A stretch of DNA of 64,000 nt, from assembly GCA_014155875.1 (NCBI GenBank), contig JACEFZ010013547.1, positions 1-64,000 of the forward strand. Reading direction: 5' to 3'. A program made the position numbers and the translations under genes. Of this stretch, positions 22,506 to 35,600 are shown piece after piece (within the stretch, counting starts at the first letter, position 1; each line of letters opens with the position of its first letter). A model generated the notes under the pieces. It worked only from the letters and a program-made list of their open reading frames with translations, did no database searches and was not told where the DNA came from. The stretch comes from Cepaea nemoralis (lineage: Eukaryota; Mollusca; Gastropoda; Stylommatophora; Helicidae).

Positions 22506-22702
22506 TGAAGTATGCTTAGCTGGTGGATATCTGTAAAACCTATGGCATGATAACAATGGTTGGATACGTATCGTGCTTATAATCCATATTTATAAATATA
22601 AGTAAGTACCCGCATTAGACAAATGGTGACAGATCTAGCGTTGTCAGATCTTGTAACAGAAAAATCGGGAAGTTTTTATTAGAATCACAGATTTTTCTTT
22701 TT

Positions 22703-22960
22703 AAAGCTGCATATCCCTTACAGGGCGTTGCAGTCAACACCAGCATTTATCAGCTGCTGTTGATGTTCTTGGCAAGATTACGCTCAGTAGTTGCCACTGC
22801 TTTATGAGCGACCGGCTCACATACCACGTAAGTACCCAACGCGACGCGATCCGCTGCCGAATCTCGCGCAGCTGTGTTCCTCGCGTAGATATACGGGGTT
22901 ACGGAGAAAGTCGTTAACCCCTTCGCCAGGGAGTAGGCTCACAGATGTTACACACATTAA
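22703..22960 (-). repeat. SINE-2, near-complete copy
   Basis: Reversed: 'gcatatcccttacagggcgt' at the left is the SINE 3' end. The right side carries the tRNA-like head (reverse of 'cggttaacgacttt' with a promoter-like B box). It has the same structure as the copy at 40848-41096. Confidence 0.8.
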
Positions 22961-23011
22961 TTTTGTCACTCATTATTATTATCATCATTATGTACGAAAC
23001 CCAATACCCCA

Positions 23012-23405
23012 CATTGTGCCAACGGCTTCGGGTGGAGGAGCACAATTGGGAGGGCACAAGCCTTATCATAGTGCGAGGAAATGCAACCTAAAGACTAAAT
23101 GTCATGGCAGGGCAGACCAGGCCCTAAGCCTTGGTTGGCAACTGGTCTAGGATCGAAGATCCGACAGGCGGACAGTTAGAGCATTGCTTTGCTGATCCGG
23201 CAGCTTCTGCAGCTTGTCTTGTTCCAGACGTATTGGTGTTACTTTTCCTCTGGAGTACACCAGACAGGCCGAGAGAGGGATTATGCTGCATGGGCAACAC
23301 ATGGTCTCTAACTTCAGCCCAGGCTTTGTGTTATGGAAAGGTATAACCCCATTTTACAAACTATCGTCTGTCAAGACGGCAAGGTGCCAGTCATTATGTA
23401 ACATA
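23012..23405 (+). repeat. Repeat R1, copy 2
   Basis: Best-preserved R1 copy here, colinear with 124-505 over its full length. Confidence 0.8.
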
Positions 23406-23409
23406 CCAG

Positions 23410-24665
23410 TTGTTTAGAAGTATAGATCTCTTCACAGATCTCTGTCCTTGAGATTCCTGATGAACTCTGTATCTCATTCCATCCAGCATCTCGGTTACTT
23501 TCAGCATCATTTCTCGCTGCCTGCCTCCGGCTCTTCTCTCACTGATCCTGCCAAGTCGTCACGATGTTTTCCAATGCATCTCATCTCATTATATGGCCAA
23601 AGAAGGCTGTTTGTCTCTTTCAGGTAGTTGCAGTGTTCTACTTTCAACAGCCTTTTTCGGGCTATCGGTGTTAGTTAATCTTACAGTCAAATGTATTTGC
23701 AATATTCGTCCCACGAACCACATCTTCGGTGCTTCCAAGCTCATCTCAATTTGTTCATTCACTTTCCGCGATTCGCTGCCTTACAGCAAAACCAGGCTCT
23801 GTATAACTATAAGTTCTCTTTCTGACATTCAATGCTTGGTTGCGTTCGCTGGCTGTGAACTCCAGCATGAAGTCCTGTATGTCGGATGAAGACACCCTGT
23901 TGTCCAACGTCAATGTGATGTCATACCGGACCTGATGTTTGCGTGAGTATCCGTTGTCCCATTTCTGGTTTATTGGTGTGCAGACTGGTGGTTCCTCGCT
24001 GTGCAGATACTCTCCGACTTCGGAAGAATCAGCGATCCTACTACGTTAACCATGACCCCGAAGGGACCTGTTGCCCAGGACGCACGACTAGGACGTGTTA
24101 GTAGGTCTTCGCCAGTATAAAACCTGGCCCTGGTGCCTTGGAAACACCCCTGCGTCCCAGACATTCAAAGATAAATCATTGCATACTACGTGTTTTATTT
24201 TCTGAAATGCAACTTTTGCTTGGCAAATTCTGCTCTAAATCTCTGTCAAAAGTTAAACAGTTCTACATACTGAAAATTAAAAAAAAGGGGGTTCGTTTCA
24301 ATTAAACATTTAATTTGACAGAAAAAAAACAAAAACACCCAGGACAATTGACGTCCCGAAATCAGTTTCGCTGACAGTGAATTATTGTAAAAAAAAATCG
24401 GACTGTCCCGGAAAACCGGGACGTGTGACAATCCTAGCCAGATCCATATTTTTACAAATCAATCGGCTTCGGTGAGTGATGTTGTTAGTATCACGTCCGT
24501 CGTCTTTACCTTTACTTTAAATTTAATTTCAGTACTCACTTTTTGACATTTAATATTAGTGAGGTATTGGACACGGTATTTTTCATTTTCTGAAATGCAG
24601 TTTTTGTCTGACCTATTCTCCTTTTAGTCTCTGTCTCGCACCTTCCATCTGATGTTATGACTGAA
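23410..24665 (-). pseudogene. Degraded RTE-like LINE fragments in pieces
   Basis: 23410-23830, 24170-24250 and 24560-24665 each match successive parts of 7693-8330 on the minus strand (e.g. 'ttccatctgatgttatgac', 'ttttctgaaatgca'). Other sequence lies between them at 23830-24170 and 24250-24560. All frames are broken. Confidence 0.65.
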
Positions 24666-25229
24666 ATACTCAGTATGAGAAATAAATTCGCCGCTGTTGA
24701 AGATCAATAACTGATCGGCAGCACTCCTATCAGTAGAAAAAAAAGTAGTAAAGATAAGAGAACACACTAAACAAGCATAGTTCGACTCACGGATTTGCCT
24801 TAAATATATACCTGTTTCTTTACTCGAGCCCTGTCATTTGGAAGCGGCGGGTTCAAATCCACGTGTAGTCATTTGATTATACTAGCATTAAGTTAATAAG
24901 CATGCCCTCTACTATATTTTAATTTTCTCTATTTCTAAGAGTGCTGATCAATGCTGGCAAGTTTATTTCTGTGTGCCATTAGCTTTCAATTTGTCTGTTG
25001 TCTAATGTGTCCTCTGACTTATATTTCATCCTTACATCTTCAAACAGTGCCGATCAATAATTACCAAGTTATTTGAATATTTCTCAATAATTGCGTAGAA
25101 AATAAGACTCCTGTGCAAAATAACATTCTGGTGGCTTCAAGATAATAAGAAAAATATGTCTAGAATGATTGATTGCCTTAGTGATATTTTCAGCAACCAA
25201 TTAAAACCGCCAGCAATCATATTTCTCTT
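24666..25229. other. AT-rich upstream region of the Rel gene
   Basis: No repeat or coding signal recognised. It precedes the more GC-balanced promoter-like interval. Confidence 0.45.
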
Positions 25230-25613
25230 AGATGGTTACGGTTTCGCCTGACGGATTTCTCCCAAGAAACGATTTCACATTTCGTCATTCACCAGCAGCT
25301 AAACCCGGACCTACCGCCAGACACATATAGGGTTTTCCCCCTTGGCGCTGGCCTACTGACCAATGAGCGCTTGCGGAACTAGCTGGTCTCTCGACGGCCT
25401 GACGGGAATTTGACGTATGCTAAATTTAGTATCTTTCTTGAGGAAAAACCCGAGACCAGCCATTTTGGGTTGTGGGAACTGCAGGCTGATCGATGTTGTT
25501 AAATTTGTCCATTTTCCTCACAGAATTTCAGCCCGTTACAGCGAATTTGTTGCCGTAGTTCACACGTGTATATATCGTATTGAAAGTTTGTTGAAGTTTA
25601 TTTGAAGCCAGAG
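25230..25613 (+). promoter_or_regulatory. Putative promoter and 5' UTR of the Rel-domain gene
   Basis: Less AT-rich than its surroundings and directly upstream of the first coding exon. It contains a CCAAT box at 25360-25364, a kB-like sequence 'gggttttcccc' at 25330-25340 and a partial one, 'gggaatttg', near 25404. No TATA box was found. If transcription starts upstream of 25417, the leader holds a 62-codon upstream frame (25417-25605) that ends 8 bases before the main ATG. The kB-like match departs from the consensus at one position, so autoregulation is only a suggestion. Confidence 0.4.
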
Positions 25614-25625
25614 ATGAAGCCAAAG
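25614..25625 (+). CDS. Rel gene exon 1 (coding part, MKPK)
   Basis: ATG with G at -3, four codons, then a perfect donor AAG|GTAAGA, phase 0. It joins in frame to exon 2. The short length makes it the least certain exon. Confidence 0.55.
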
Positions 25626-26538
25626 GTAAGATGGTGTTGTCAAGGACAGAACAATATCGGGCGTTGCCGTTACTTGACTCTGTTGTCGTTGTTTTCGTTT
25701 TTAATAAAGTAGTTCATTTTCTAAGTATACGGCGAAGTTGATAGACTACTGCGTTTATTTCCCCCAGTTATTTTTTAAGATATGATTTTGAGAAGGGAAA
25801 ATGAAGAATTATGTGTATAGACCATGATACTATTAATACTTATTAGTGTAATTTAGTAGTTAGTGTGATGTTCACTGTTCAGTTCTTGCGAGTTAACTAC
25901 GAACTCTTCCTCAGTTTTCCTGATCCTGCTCAACACGGAGTATGGATCAAGAGTTAACATAATTAATAATATCCGAATAGGTGTCGTTTAGAATCAGGAC
26001 ATATGAACATACATATGATGAGGTTAACTCCCGCTGTTCTTGGCAGTTGTTGCATTAAACGCCTTCTCAAAGTCCCTGGTTACTGTATTAATTTATATTC
26101 CTTCTGTTACGTTACAGACATTTGTCTTCCTTAACTTAACCCATATTGCTGCAGTTAGTATGTAACATGTTAGACTCCTTCTGTCTTGGACATCTATTGC
26201 TTTACTTTAACTCCTGACTCAAATTGCTGCTATTTTTGTGACAGTCCTATGCATCATAAGAAATGTATTAATGTAACTATTTGTAGCTGGTGCAGAAAGA
26301 ATCATTGTAAGAATCACTGGGAGTCAGTAAATGAGTGCAACAAATTAAAAACATAAGGAAGTAAGAAATACTACTGTCATTTTTTTACCTAACTGTTTTG
26401 ATATTGTAATTTTGCCTGCTTTCCTTGGAACAAGTGACAGCTGAGAACACATTGCTTGCTGTATTATTAAATTATTATACACATTAGGAAACCTTGGTCT
26501 GTTTTGATATACACCAAATATCTCTTCACCTTTTATAT

Positions 26539-26629
<91 letters not shown>

Positions 26630-29600
26630 CATGATCTGTTATAGTATACTCAGAATACCTTGATCTGGTTAAGTATACACAGGATACCATGATCTGCTAT
26701 AGCAGTGGTTCTCAACCTTTATTGGCCCATGCCCCCCTTCACCATATTTTCAGGATGTCATCCCCCCCCCCCCCCCCCCCTTAATATTTCCTCCCTATAA
26801 ATCCCCCCCAACCCCTACACAGTATACGTAATAATTGAAGCTAAATTTAATAGCACATACTAAAACAAGTCTAGACATCTACATAAAACATGATTTGCGG
26901 GTCTACTTAGTTATAAAATGAATTATAGAAGGGTGAGACGTATAGAACCGTAAAGTATGAAGGAAAAACCAATATCAAATAATTGGTTCTTGTATTAACG
27001 CAATCTTGAAATGATCTTAATCCCCCCCCCCCCCCCGGAAACCCTAAAATTCCAGCGGGGGGGGGGGGGGGGGGGGGGGAATTCCCCACCGGTTGAGAAC
27101 CACTGTGCTATAGTATACACAATACCAATATCTGCTATATTAGGCACATAATACCATGATCTGTTATAGTATACACAGAATACCTTGATCTGTCATAGTA
27201 TACACAGATTACCTTGATCTGATAAAGTATACACAGATTACCTTGATCTGTTATAGTATACACAGATTACCTTGATCTGTTATAGTATACACAGATTACC
27301 TTGATCTGTTAAAGTATACACAGAATACCATGATCTGCTATAGTATACACAGAATACCATGATCTGTTATAGTATACACAGAATACCATGATCTATTATA
27401 GTATAAACCGGAGACCGTGATCTGCTATAGTATACATTGGAAACCGTGATCTGCTAGAGTTTTTACAGAATACTATGATTTATCATAGTATACACAGAAT
27501 ACTTGTTATGCACAGGATGTTTGCAAAAATATTGGTGACTGCTTTCCAGCTAATGTTAAAGTGAATGAACATGAAGCACAGGAAACAAATGAAACAAACA
27601 AGTTCAAAAATGAATGTTTCAGCTAAAGTCTTTGTCTGCATACAAAAAATGGGCAATAAGAACACATAGAGAAAAACAGAAATATCTGAATTCACAAGTC
27701 ATCTGTATGAACATCACAGTGAAATACAATAAACTGTTCATTATGAAGAGGTCCTCTTTATTAAAGCATGACCTAGTATTTGAGAGAAGATTAACTTCAC
27801 ACCTCAACAGCGGTATCTGTGATGGCCTTTTTCATAAACCAGTGTGCTATTTTGAGATAAGATATGAACTTGACCTACCAACCACATTTGATATTTTTGG
27901 AGTGAATTGCTTGGCGCATAGTTACAGATTAGTGGCCACCTTGGCTGTACAACTGCTGTGAATATGAAGTTCTAGAGGCCACCTTTCTACACAGCTGCTG
28001 TGAATATGAAGTTCTAGAGGACCACCTTTCTATACAGCTGCTGTGAATATGAAGTTCTAGAAGCCACCTTTCTACACAGCTGCTGTGAATATGAAGTTCT
28101 AGAGGCCACCTTTCTACACAGCTGCTGTGAATATGAAGTTCTAGAGGCCACCTTTCTACACAGCTGCTGTGAATATGAAGTTCTAGAGGCCACCTTTCTA
28201 CACAGCTGCTGTGAATATGAAGTTCTAGAGGCCACCTTTCTACACAGCTGCTGTGAATATGAAGTTCTAGAGACCACCTTCTCACTATAGATGCTGTTAG
28301 TTAAGTTAGTTGCATAGCCGTTACAGAACATTGCTGTCAACCCCAGCATTTTTTGGCTGTTTCTGATTTCTTGGCAAGTTTATGTTTAGTAGTTTGTCAT
28401 TGCTTTCTGAATGATCGGCACCATACTACTGAATGAAAACAAACACAGTTCGGTCTGCTTCAAAAGCAATCACAGCTGTGTTTCGAACGCAGGATTACGA
28501 ATTGTGTTCATGAGCCCTTCACCACAAAGCCACTTCCACACTACAGATTCTGTAAATATGAAATTCTAGAGACCACCTCAGCACTGCAGACTGCTGTGAA
28601 TATAAATTCTAGAGACTACCTCAGCACTGCAGACTGCTGTGAATATAAATTCTAGAGACTACCTCAGCACTGCAGACTGCTGTGAATATAAATTCTAGAG
28701 ACTACCTCAGCACTGCAGACTGCTGTGAATATAAATTCTAGAGACCACCTCAGCACTGCAGACTGCTGTGAATATAAATTCTAGAGACCACCTCAGCACT
28801 GCAGACTGCTGTAAATATGAAATTCTAGAGACCACCTCAGCACTGCAGACTGCTGTGAATATAAATTCTAGAGACTACCTCAGCACTGCAGACTGCTGTG
28901 AATATAAATTCTAGAGACCACCTCAGCACTGCAGACTGCTGTGAATATAAATTCTAGAGACTACCTCAGCACTGCAGACTGCTGTGAATATAAATTCTAG
29001 AGACCACCTCAGCACTGCAGACTGCTGTGAATATAAATTCTAGAGACTACCTCAGCACTGCAGACTGCTGTGAATATAAATTCTAGAGACCACCTCAGCA
29101 CTGCAGACTGCTGTGAATATAAATTCTAGAGACTACCTCAGCACTGCAGACTGCTGTGAATATAAATTCTAGAGACCACCTCAGCACTGCAGACTGCTGT
29201 GAATATAAATTCTAGAGACCACCTCAGCACTGCAGACTGCTGTGAATATAAATTCTAGAGACTACCTCAGCACTGCAGGCTGCTGTGAATATAAATTCTA
29301 GAGACCACCTCAGCACTGCAGGCTGCTGTAAATATGAAGTTCAAGGGGCCACTTAACAGCTGTCTTTGGTCATGTGATGACAAGAGGGGCATTGAAGAAC
29401 TTTATGACAACTGGAAAGATCGAGGGGAAGAGAGGGAGAGATAGACCAAGAGAAATGATGCTGGATGGATTGACACACTGGCATGGGGGAATATCACAGA
29501 GTTTATCCAGAAAACCAAAGATAGAGAACTCTGCTTTTCATTATCTGTCCAGTAACATATTATATTCATTACAACTTGTTGTTTTACTTAGGGTCCACAT

Positions 29601-32600
29601 GCAACAAGGAGCAGGACTCCAAAAGGAAAAGTTGTTAAAAAAGAACTGCCAAGTGAAGAAATCATTAGCATTCCATCAGGTATATTATTTGTTATTTCAG
29701 TTTAGATGAAATGAAATGGATTTCTGTTAATCCAGTTCTGTGTAAACATTGTTAAATAATTAGTCCTCTGTGAATATTGTTAAATAATTACTGTCCTCTG
29801 TGAATATTGTTAAATAATTACTGTCCTCTGTGAAGATTATTAAATAATTACTGTCCTTTGTGAACACTGTTAATAATTATAAGGAGCGTTCATGTGAAAG
29901 CGTAATTGCATACGTTGAACATGATCATGTCATAGTCATGTGATAAGTACTGACCAATGAATAAAAGAGCACGTGCTTATTTTCCTATGATGCATAGGTT
30001 CTGTTTCTGACCATTGAGAAAATGCCAGGATTGATCCAAAATCCATCCAAAGAAGCTCAAAACAGTGGTGATTCAGTTTCGTTCATTTGAAGGATGTCGA
30101 CCAGGGGACATTCATCAAAGAATGCAGGCAGCATACGGTAACAAATGTGTGTCGAAGACAACAGTGACAGACTGGGCACGAATGTTTCGGAAAGGACGTC
30201 AGTTCCTGACAGATCATCGACGGCTGGCTCAAGCGCATATTGTTGCAACAGAAAAAAACCATCACTAAAATTGATGCAGCAGTATAGATGAACCGTTGTC
30301 GAAGCTAGCGAAACAAATTGATGGGACAGTTCAAAAGGTCGTTCGTAAGAAATTTCGGAAGGTGTGTTCACAGTGGGTACCACGGATGTTGACCGACCAC
30401 CAAAAAGAAGAACACATGGGATGGTGTTTGAACCCCACTTGCTGCGTTACAGAGTGGAGGGTGATGCATTTTTCTTCCACATAGTGGCAGGCGATGAATC
30501 ATGGTGTCACCACTTTGAGCCGAAGCAGCAAAAGAGAGAGCATGCAATGGAAGCATGCTGGATCACCAAAAGCCAAAAAATTCAAGTTACAGGTTTCTGC
30601 CGGTAAGGTTATGCTGAGCGCATTATTTTTACCATGAAGGGCTATTGTTGGCCGACTTTAAAGAACCTGGTGTCAACATCAACTCTACCCACTACTTGCA
30701 AACACTAGACAAGCTGCAAAAAGCCATCAAGAATAAACGACCCTGCATGCTTTCTTGTGGTGTGATTTTGTTGCTCGATAATGCTTGTCCGCATATTGCA
30801 AAGATTGTGTAGGGAGCATTAGCAAGGAAGAAGTGGGAAATTCTGCAACATCCAGCCTATAGTCCTGATTTGTCACCATGTGATTTTCATTTGTTCGGAC
30901 CTCTAAAAAAAGCTCTCAAGGGGCAACGATTTCACACAGATGCAGACGTAATCAACGCGGAAAACACTTGGTACGGCGACTTCTTCTGACCAACCCATGG
31001 TGCATAATTCATTCAAAATGAATGATTTGTTTAAATCTACCACACCTGTTAATGTTTCTTTCATGCTTTTGCAATAAAGCCATTGGAACGGGTTTCAAAT
31101 GAACGTCCCAAATACTAATGTGGTCATTGCTAGAGTTTTGTTGGAATCGTTGTGCTGTCCTGTTGTTATAGTAGATCCCATTTCTGCAATGGTCAAATGG
31201 TACACTTGGGTTGTTAGTATTATGTTAGCAGGGGCCACGGAAGTGGAAATCCAGCAACTAATTCAGGATAATGCTCGCTCGGATGATGTGATTATCTACA
31301 CAGATGGGTCGGTGTTGAGAGGTAGGAGAAGTGCCTGGGGGTTCTTAGCAAAAGCCAATGGTCGACGTTTGGTGCAGGAGAGCCTGGCATATGATACCAC
31401 AACATCTAGCTTAAGAATGGAGGTGGAGGCGGTCAGTGCGGCTTTCCGCTGGATGGAGAATACGATACACACACACATCGTGATTGTAACTGACTCAGAA
31501 AGCATGCTGAGTAGGGTGAAGACAGGCAAGCTTTGTGCAGAGTGGCTTGCTTCGCTTCGGAAGTCACGGGTGACAAGCATCGTCTGGATCTTTTCTCCGG
31601 GGCATGCTGGTGTGCTGGGGAATGAACAGGCGGACAGATTGGCTGGCTCGGCAAAACTTGGTGGAGTATTGATGCATGACAAAGCAGATGTGGTTGCGAT
31701 CTTGTGGGAGCATGTGTACACCTCGGAGGAGCAAATGGATCACCATGGTCTGGCATGAATGCGACAGCGAGGGGTGACGAGGGAATCTGGCCGCCGATCA
31801 ACGCTCAGAGGAAAGGCGAGACGGACATATAATCAGATTGCTACTGGTACTATTAGTGTTGGAACTCTTCGCTGGCTGCTGAGGATGGGGACGGAGCGCT
31901 TATGGGAATGCCCCGAATGCTGTTATGTCGATTCCTAAATCAATCAATCATGTTAGCTGACATTTCTAGAAATATGGTTCCCCTTGTATGAGACATGTCT
32001 TTCATAAGTTAATTATCAACTTCATCTGTTCTTACAATTAATTACTAAAAAAAAATAGGCAAACAAAAAATTAAGCACATGTTGGGATTATACGAAAATT
32101 AGCATGAAAATATGTGTATGTTACATCACTTTAATATAATGAGTGCATTGTTATAGTATAGAGCATTGCTGTGAATACATAACACAGTTGAGTTAATTTT
32201 AATATTTATATTTAAATGCTGTTTTACCACATGATTATTGTTACTCACCTCATATTTTTATAATCCCTATGGCAACTTGGCAGCTTACAATGTTCAGCCC
32301 TCCCAGAGACCTTCTGTGGAGATTGTCAAATGCATTAGCTACCAGAAATTTCGGTACAGTGGGGAGAACAGGCCTGGGAAAAAATATCAGGAAAAGGAAT
32401 TCATGACACTAAAGGTTGGTTTTATTTGTTTATAAATTTTAATTAAAGTGCAGGTCTGCATGGCCAAATGGGTAAGAAAGCGTGTTCTTAAACATCCAGT
32501 GTGCTGTTGCCGAGGTTAGCGGTTCAACCCCTACACCGGACAGCTTGAATAAAATGTTGTCCTGTTGTCCTTGACTTGGGGATGTAAATTACAAGTACCT

Positions 32601-35600
32601 CTGAAGTCGGAGTGGGTTCGCCTGATGGCGAGGGACACTGTTAATATGGATAGCTAATTCACACACTAAATTCAGTCCATCACTACTGTAAATAGTGTGC
32701 ACGGACTACGCTTGAGTTCAAAGTGAGCGATCAAAAAAAAAAAGAAGTATCTTGTGCAATAATCCACTATTGTTGAATGTCAGAAAAAGGGCGCTGAAAT
32801 GTTATATAGAACATTGTTTTTCTCTATTGGGGGGGGGGGGGGGGGGGGGGGGAGAGGAGAGGAGGTGTGTGTGTGTGTGAGGCTGAGTGGTCTCGAGGTA
32901 TGGTGTCCGCCTCGAGTACTGGAGGTCCCGGGTTCAAGCCCCAGTGGGGGCGCCGGGAGTTTTTCACTTTAGTAACAAAATTTCTCCTGGTCTCTGGGTA
33001 GTGAGATCGGACACCCATGTGTATTAATGCACATGTAAAAAAAATCCCTTGGCAGTTAGAAATAAAAAAAGAGTAGCCTAACGGCGCTGCCTGGGCCAAA
33101 TTTTGAGATAAAAATCTACCCAAAGTATTTCAGGATCCTCGCCAGTGCTACAGAGTTCATGCACTGAGCTGAGATTCTCCGGACTCAGGCTTGAGTTAGG
33201 AGTAGAACGGAGCACTTATGGGTTGCACCTGTGTACCGTGAAGTTGATCCGTTGACTAAAACTAACTAATAGAACCTTTTCTGCTGTATGGCAGTAATAG
33301 TAATAGAATTACTCCGGAACATCAGTTACCAAGATGTGTTGAGATGCATGAATGCCTATGCCAGTTGGCAGGATACATGAAGATGATGAATGATGGAAGG
33401 TCATTATGTGAGGCTGATATTTCCAAGTGTTTATAACAAAAAGCCAGATTTTGTGGCCTACTAACTTACCAAACCTTTTGTTTCATATTGTCCTTGTCAA
33501 AAATGTTAAATAAGCCCTTTATATTTTTGAACTTACATCATCATCATCAAGTGCTCTGCCATCTGGCATAGGGGTTCATGTCTCTCCACTGATCTCGGTC
33601 TTTGGTGTTCTGGATCAACTCTGTTGATGATATTCCTCGACGCAGCCATCTCAGTCCATCCAGCATAATTTCTCTTGGTCTGCCTCTGCCTCTCTTCCCC
33701 TTGATCTTTCCAGATGTCACGATGTTCTCCAATGCCTCTCTTCTCATGAACTTTTCATGTTATGTTAACACAAAATTTTTTAGAATAACGCGAATAACAA
33801 GAAGAAAAATACTGACATTAACCAAATCTGAACACTGAATAAAACTATCTCATAAATATCATCTTATCTCAGAAACTGACACACCGTGGCCATGTTAAAC
33901 ATCACAGTGGCTTGGATAGAACAGGTCTGGAAGGTATGGTGCCTGGAAGAAGAGACAGGTGATGACACAGGACATTGTTGACACCTTGGACATGAGGGTG
34001 CATGAGGAGGATAACTGGCAGTGATCGAGGAAATTCTTGGATTCCGAGAGCAACATTCTGCAGACGACCTGACTACATGATTATATATATATATAATATA
34101 TATATATATATTAAGTATATATATATATATATATATACTAATATATATAATATATATATTTTTTTTTTTTTTTTTTTCCCGCGTTTCCATCCTGTTTCAG
34201 GATATTGCGGTCACACCAGCATCCTTCAGCTGCACGCTGATTCCTAGGCTAGATCACGCTCATCAGCACGCCACGACCCTCTGAGCGACCGGCTCCATAC
34301 TCCCATAAGTCACCCTTGCAATTCGAACCACTGCTAATTCTCGTCGCGTCACGTGACGAGAGTATTCGGGGTTAGCGGAGAGAAAGCTGCTAACCCCTCG
34401 GCCATGGAGCCGGCATATATATATATATATTATATATATATATAACATTAGTATAGTTAATGTAAATAACAGTCATGAACTTTATATGGCGATCTTTAGG
34501 TGGTCAGATATCACTACATCACCCACTGCTGAGTATTGATTTGTCTATAAAAATGTGAAGGTAGCACCGTATGCCCAATGCACCTCAAATGTGTTAAAAG
34601 GTCCTTTGCTTTACTTACTATGTTCATACCAAGGTCCTTTGCTGTACTTACTGTGTCCATTCCAAGGTCCTTTGCTTTACTTATTATGTTCATACCAAGG
34701 TCCTTTCCTTTACTTAATATGTTCGTACCATATATTTAGACCTAGATTTGTTTATAATGTAATGTCCTGTCATATTTTCAGTTGAGTAACCTTCAGGACA
34801 AGGTTGTTCGTGTGGTCATCATATGTACTGATGCAGACAACCGTGAGCTGATTCACCCTAATGGTCTAGTGGGCAAAGACTGCCATGATGGAATTTATGA
34901 CAAGGAGTATGCTGTTACTAAGCAGTTCTTTCTGATCAAGTAATTTCTTTTTGATTAAGCAATTTCTTTCTAATAATTCATTTTGATTCAAGTACTGTCT
35001 TTTTCACCAAGTAATTTCTCTTTGCCGGTTTCGTGGCTTAGAGGTTAGCGACTTTTCTCCGTAATCTCGTATACTCTCGTGGGTAACGTGATGACGGTGA
35101 GAATCAGCAGTGGTTCGAATCGCATCGGTAACTTACGGGGTATGTGAGCCGGCCGCTCAGAAAGCAATGGCAAACTACTGAGCGTAATCTTGCCAAGAAA
35201 TCAACATACAGCTGAAAGATGCTGGTGTTGACAATGATGTCCTGTAAAGGATATGCAAAAAAAAAAAAAAAAATTCTCTTTGATCAAATAATAGTTATTT
35301 TGATCTTTTTTCTCTTTCTCTCTATAACATACAGCAGCCACATGAATCAGCATTTTTAACTAAAGGCAGTGGGTAGCACTTTAACCTGCCAGCCTGGTGG
35401 TCATGTGGTTGAATCCACTTTAGGGTGGGTTTTTTTGTTGTTGTTCACTGACCTGACCTGCCATGTTGACCCAGTTGAAAATAAGTACCAGAACATTTCC
35501 TGAAAAGTAAAAACAGCTGATGTGATACTGACCACAACACCCACAGAGTGTTAATCAGTCTAAAAATATGGGCTAACACTCTATACCCAATACGAGTTAT

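Noticed and set aside
25417..25605. 62-codon frame as an alternative first coding exon
   Set aside because: It is in a different frame from the ATG at 25614 and ends in a stop before the exon 1 donor; retained only as a possible upstream reading frame.
27929..28349. Repetitive frames encoding 'ELHIHSSCVERWPL'-type repeats
   Set aside because: Antisense translation of the 42-bp minisatellite, whose unit length is a multiple of three; no sign of a gene around it.
30065..30606. A host gene encoding a DNA-binding protein
   Set aside because: The frames are parts of a mariner transposase with terminal repeats on both sides and inactivating breaks.
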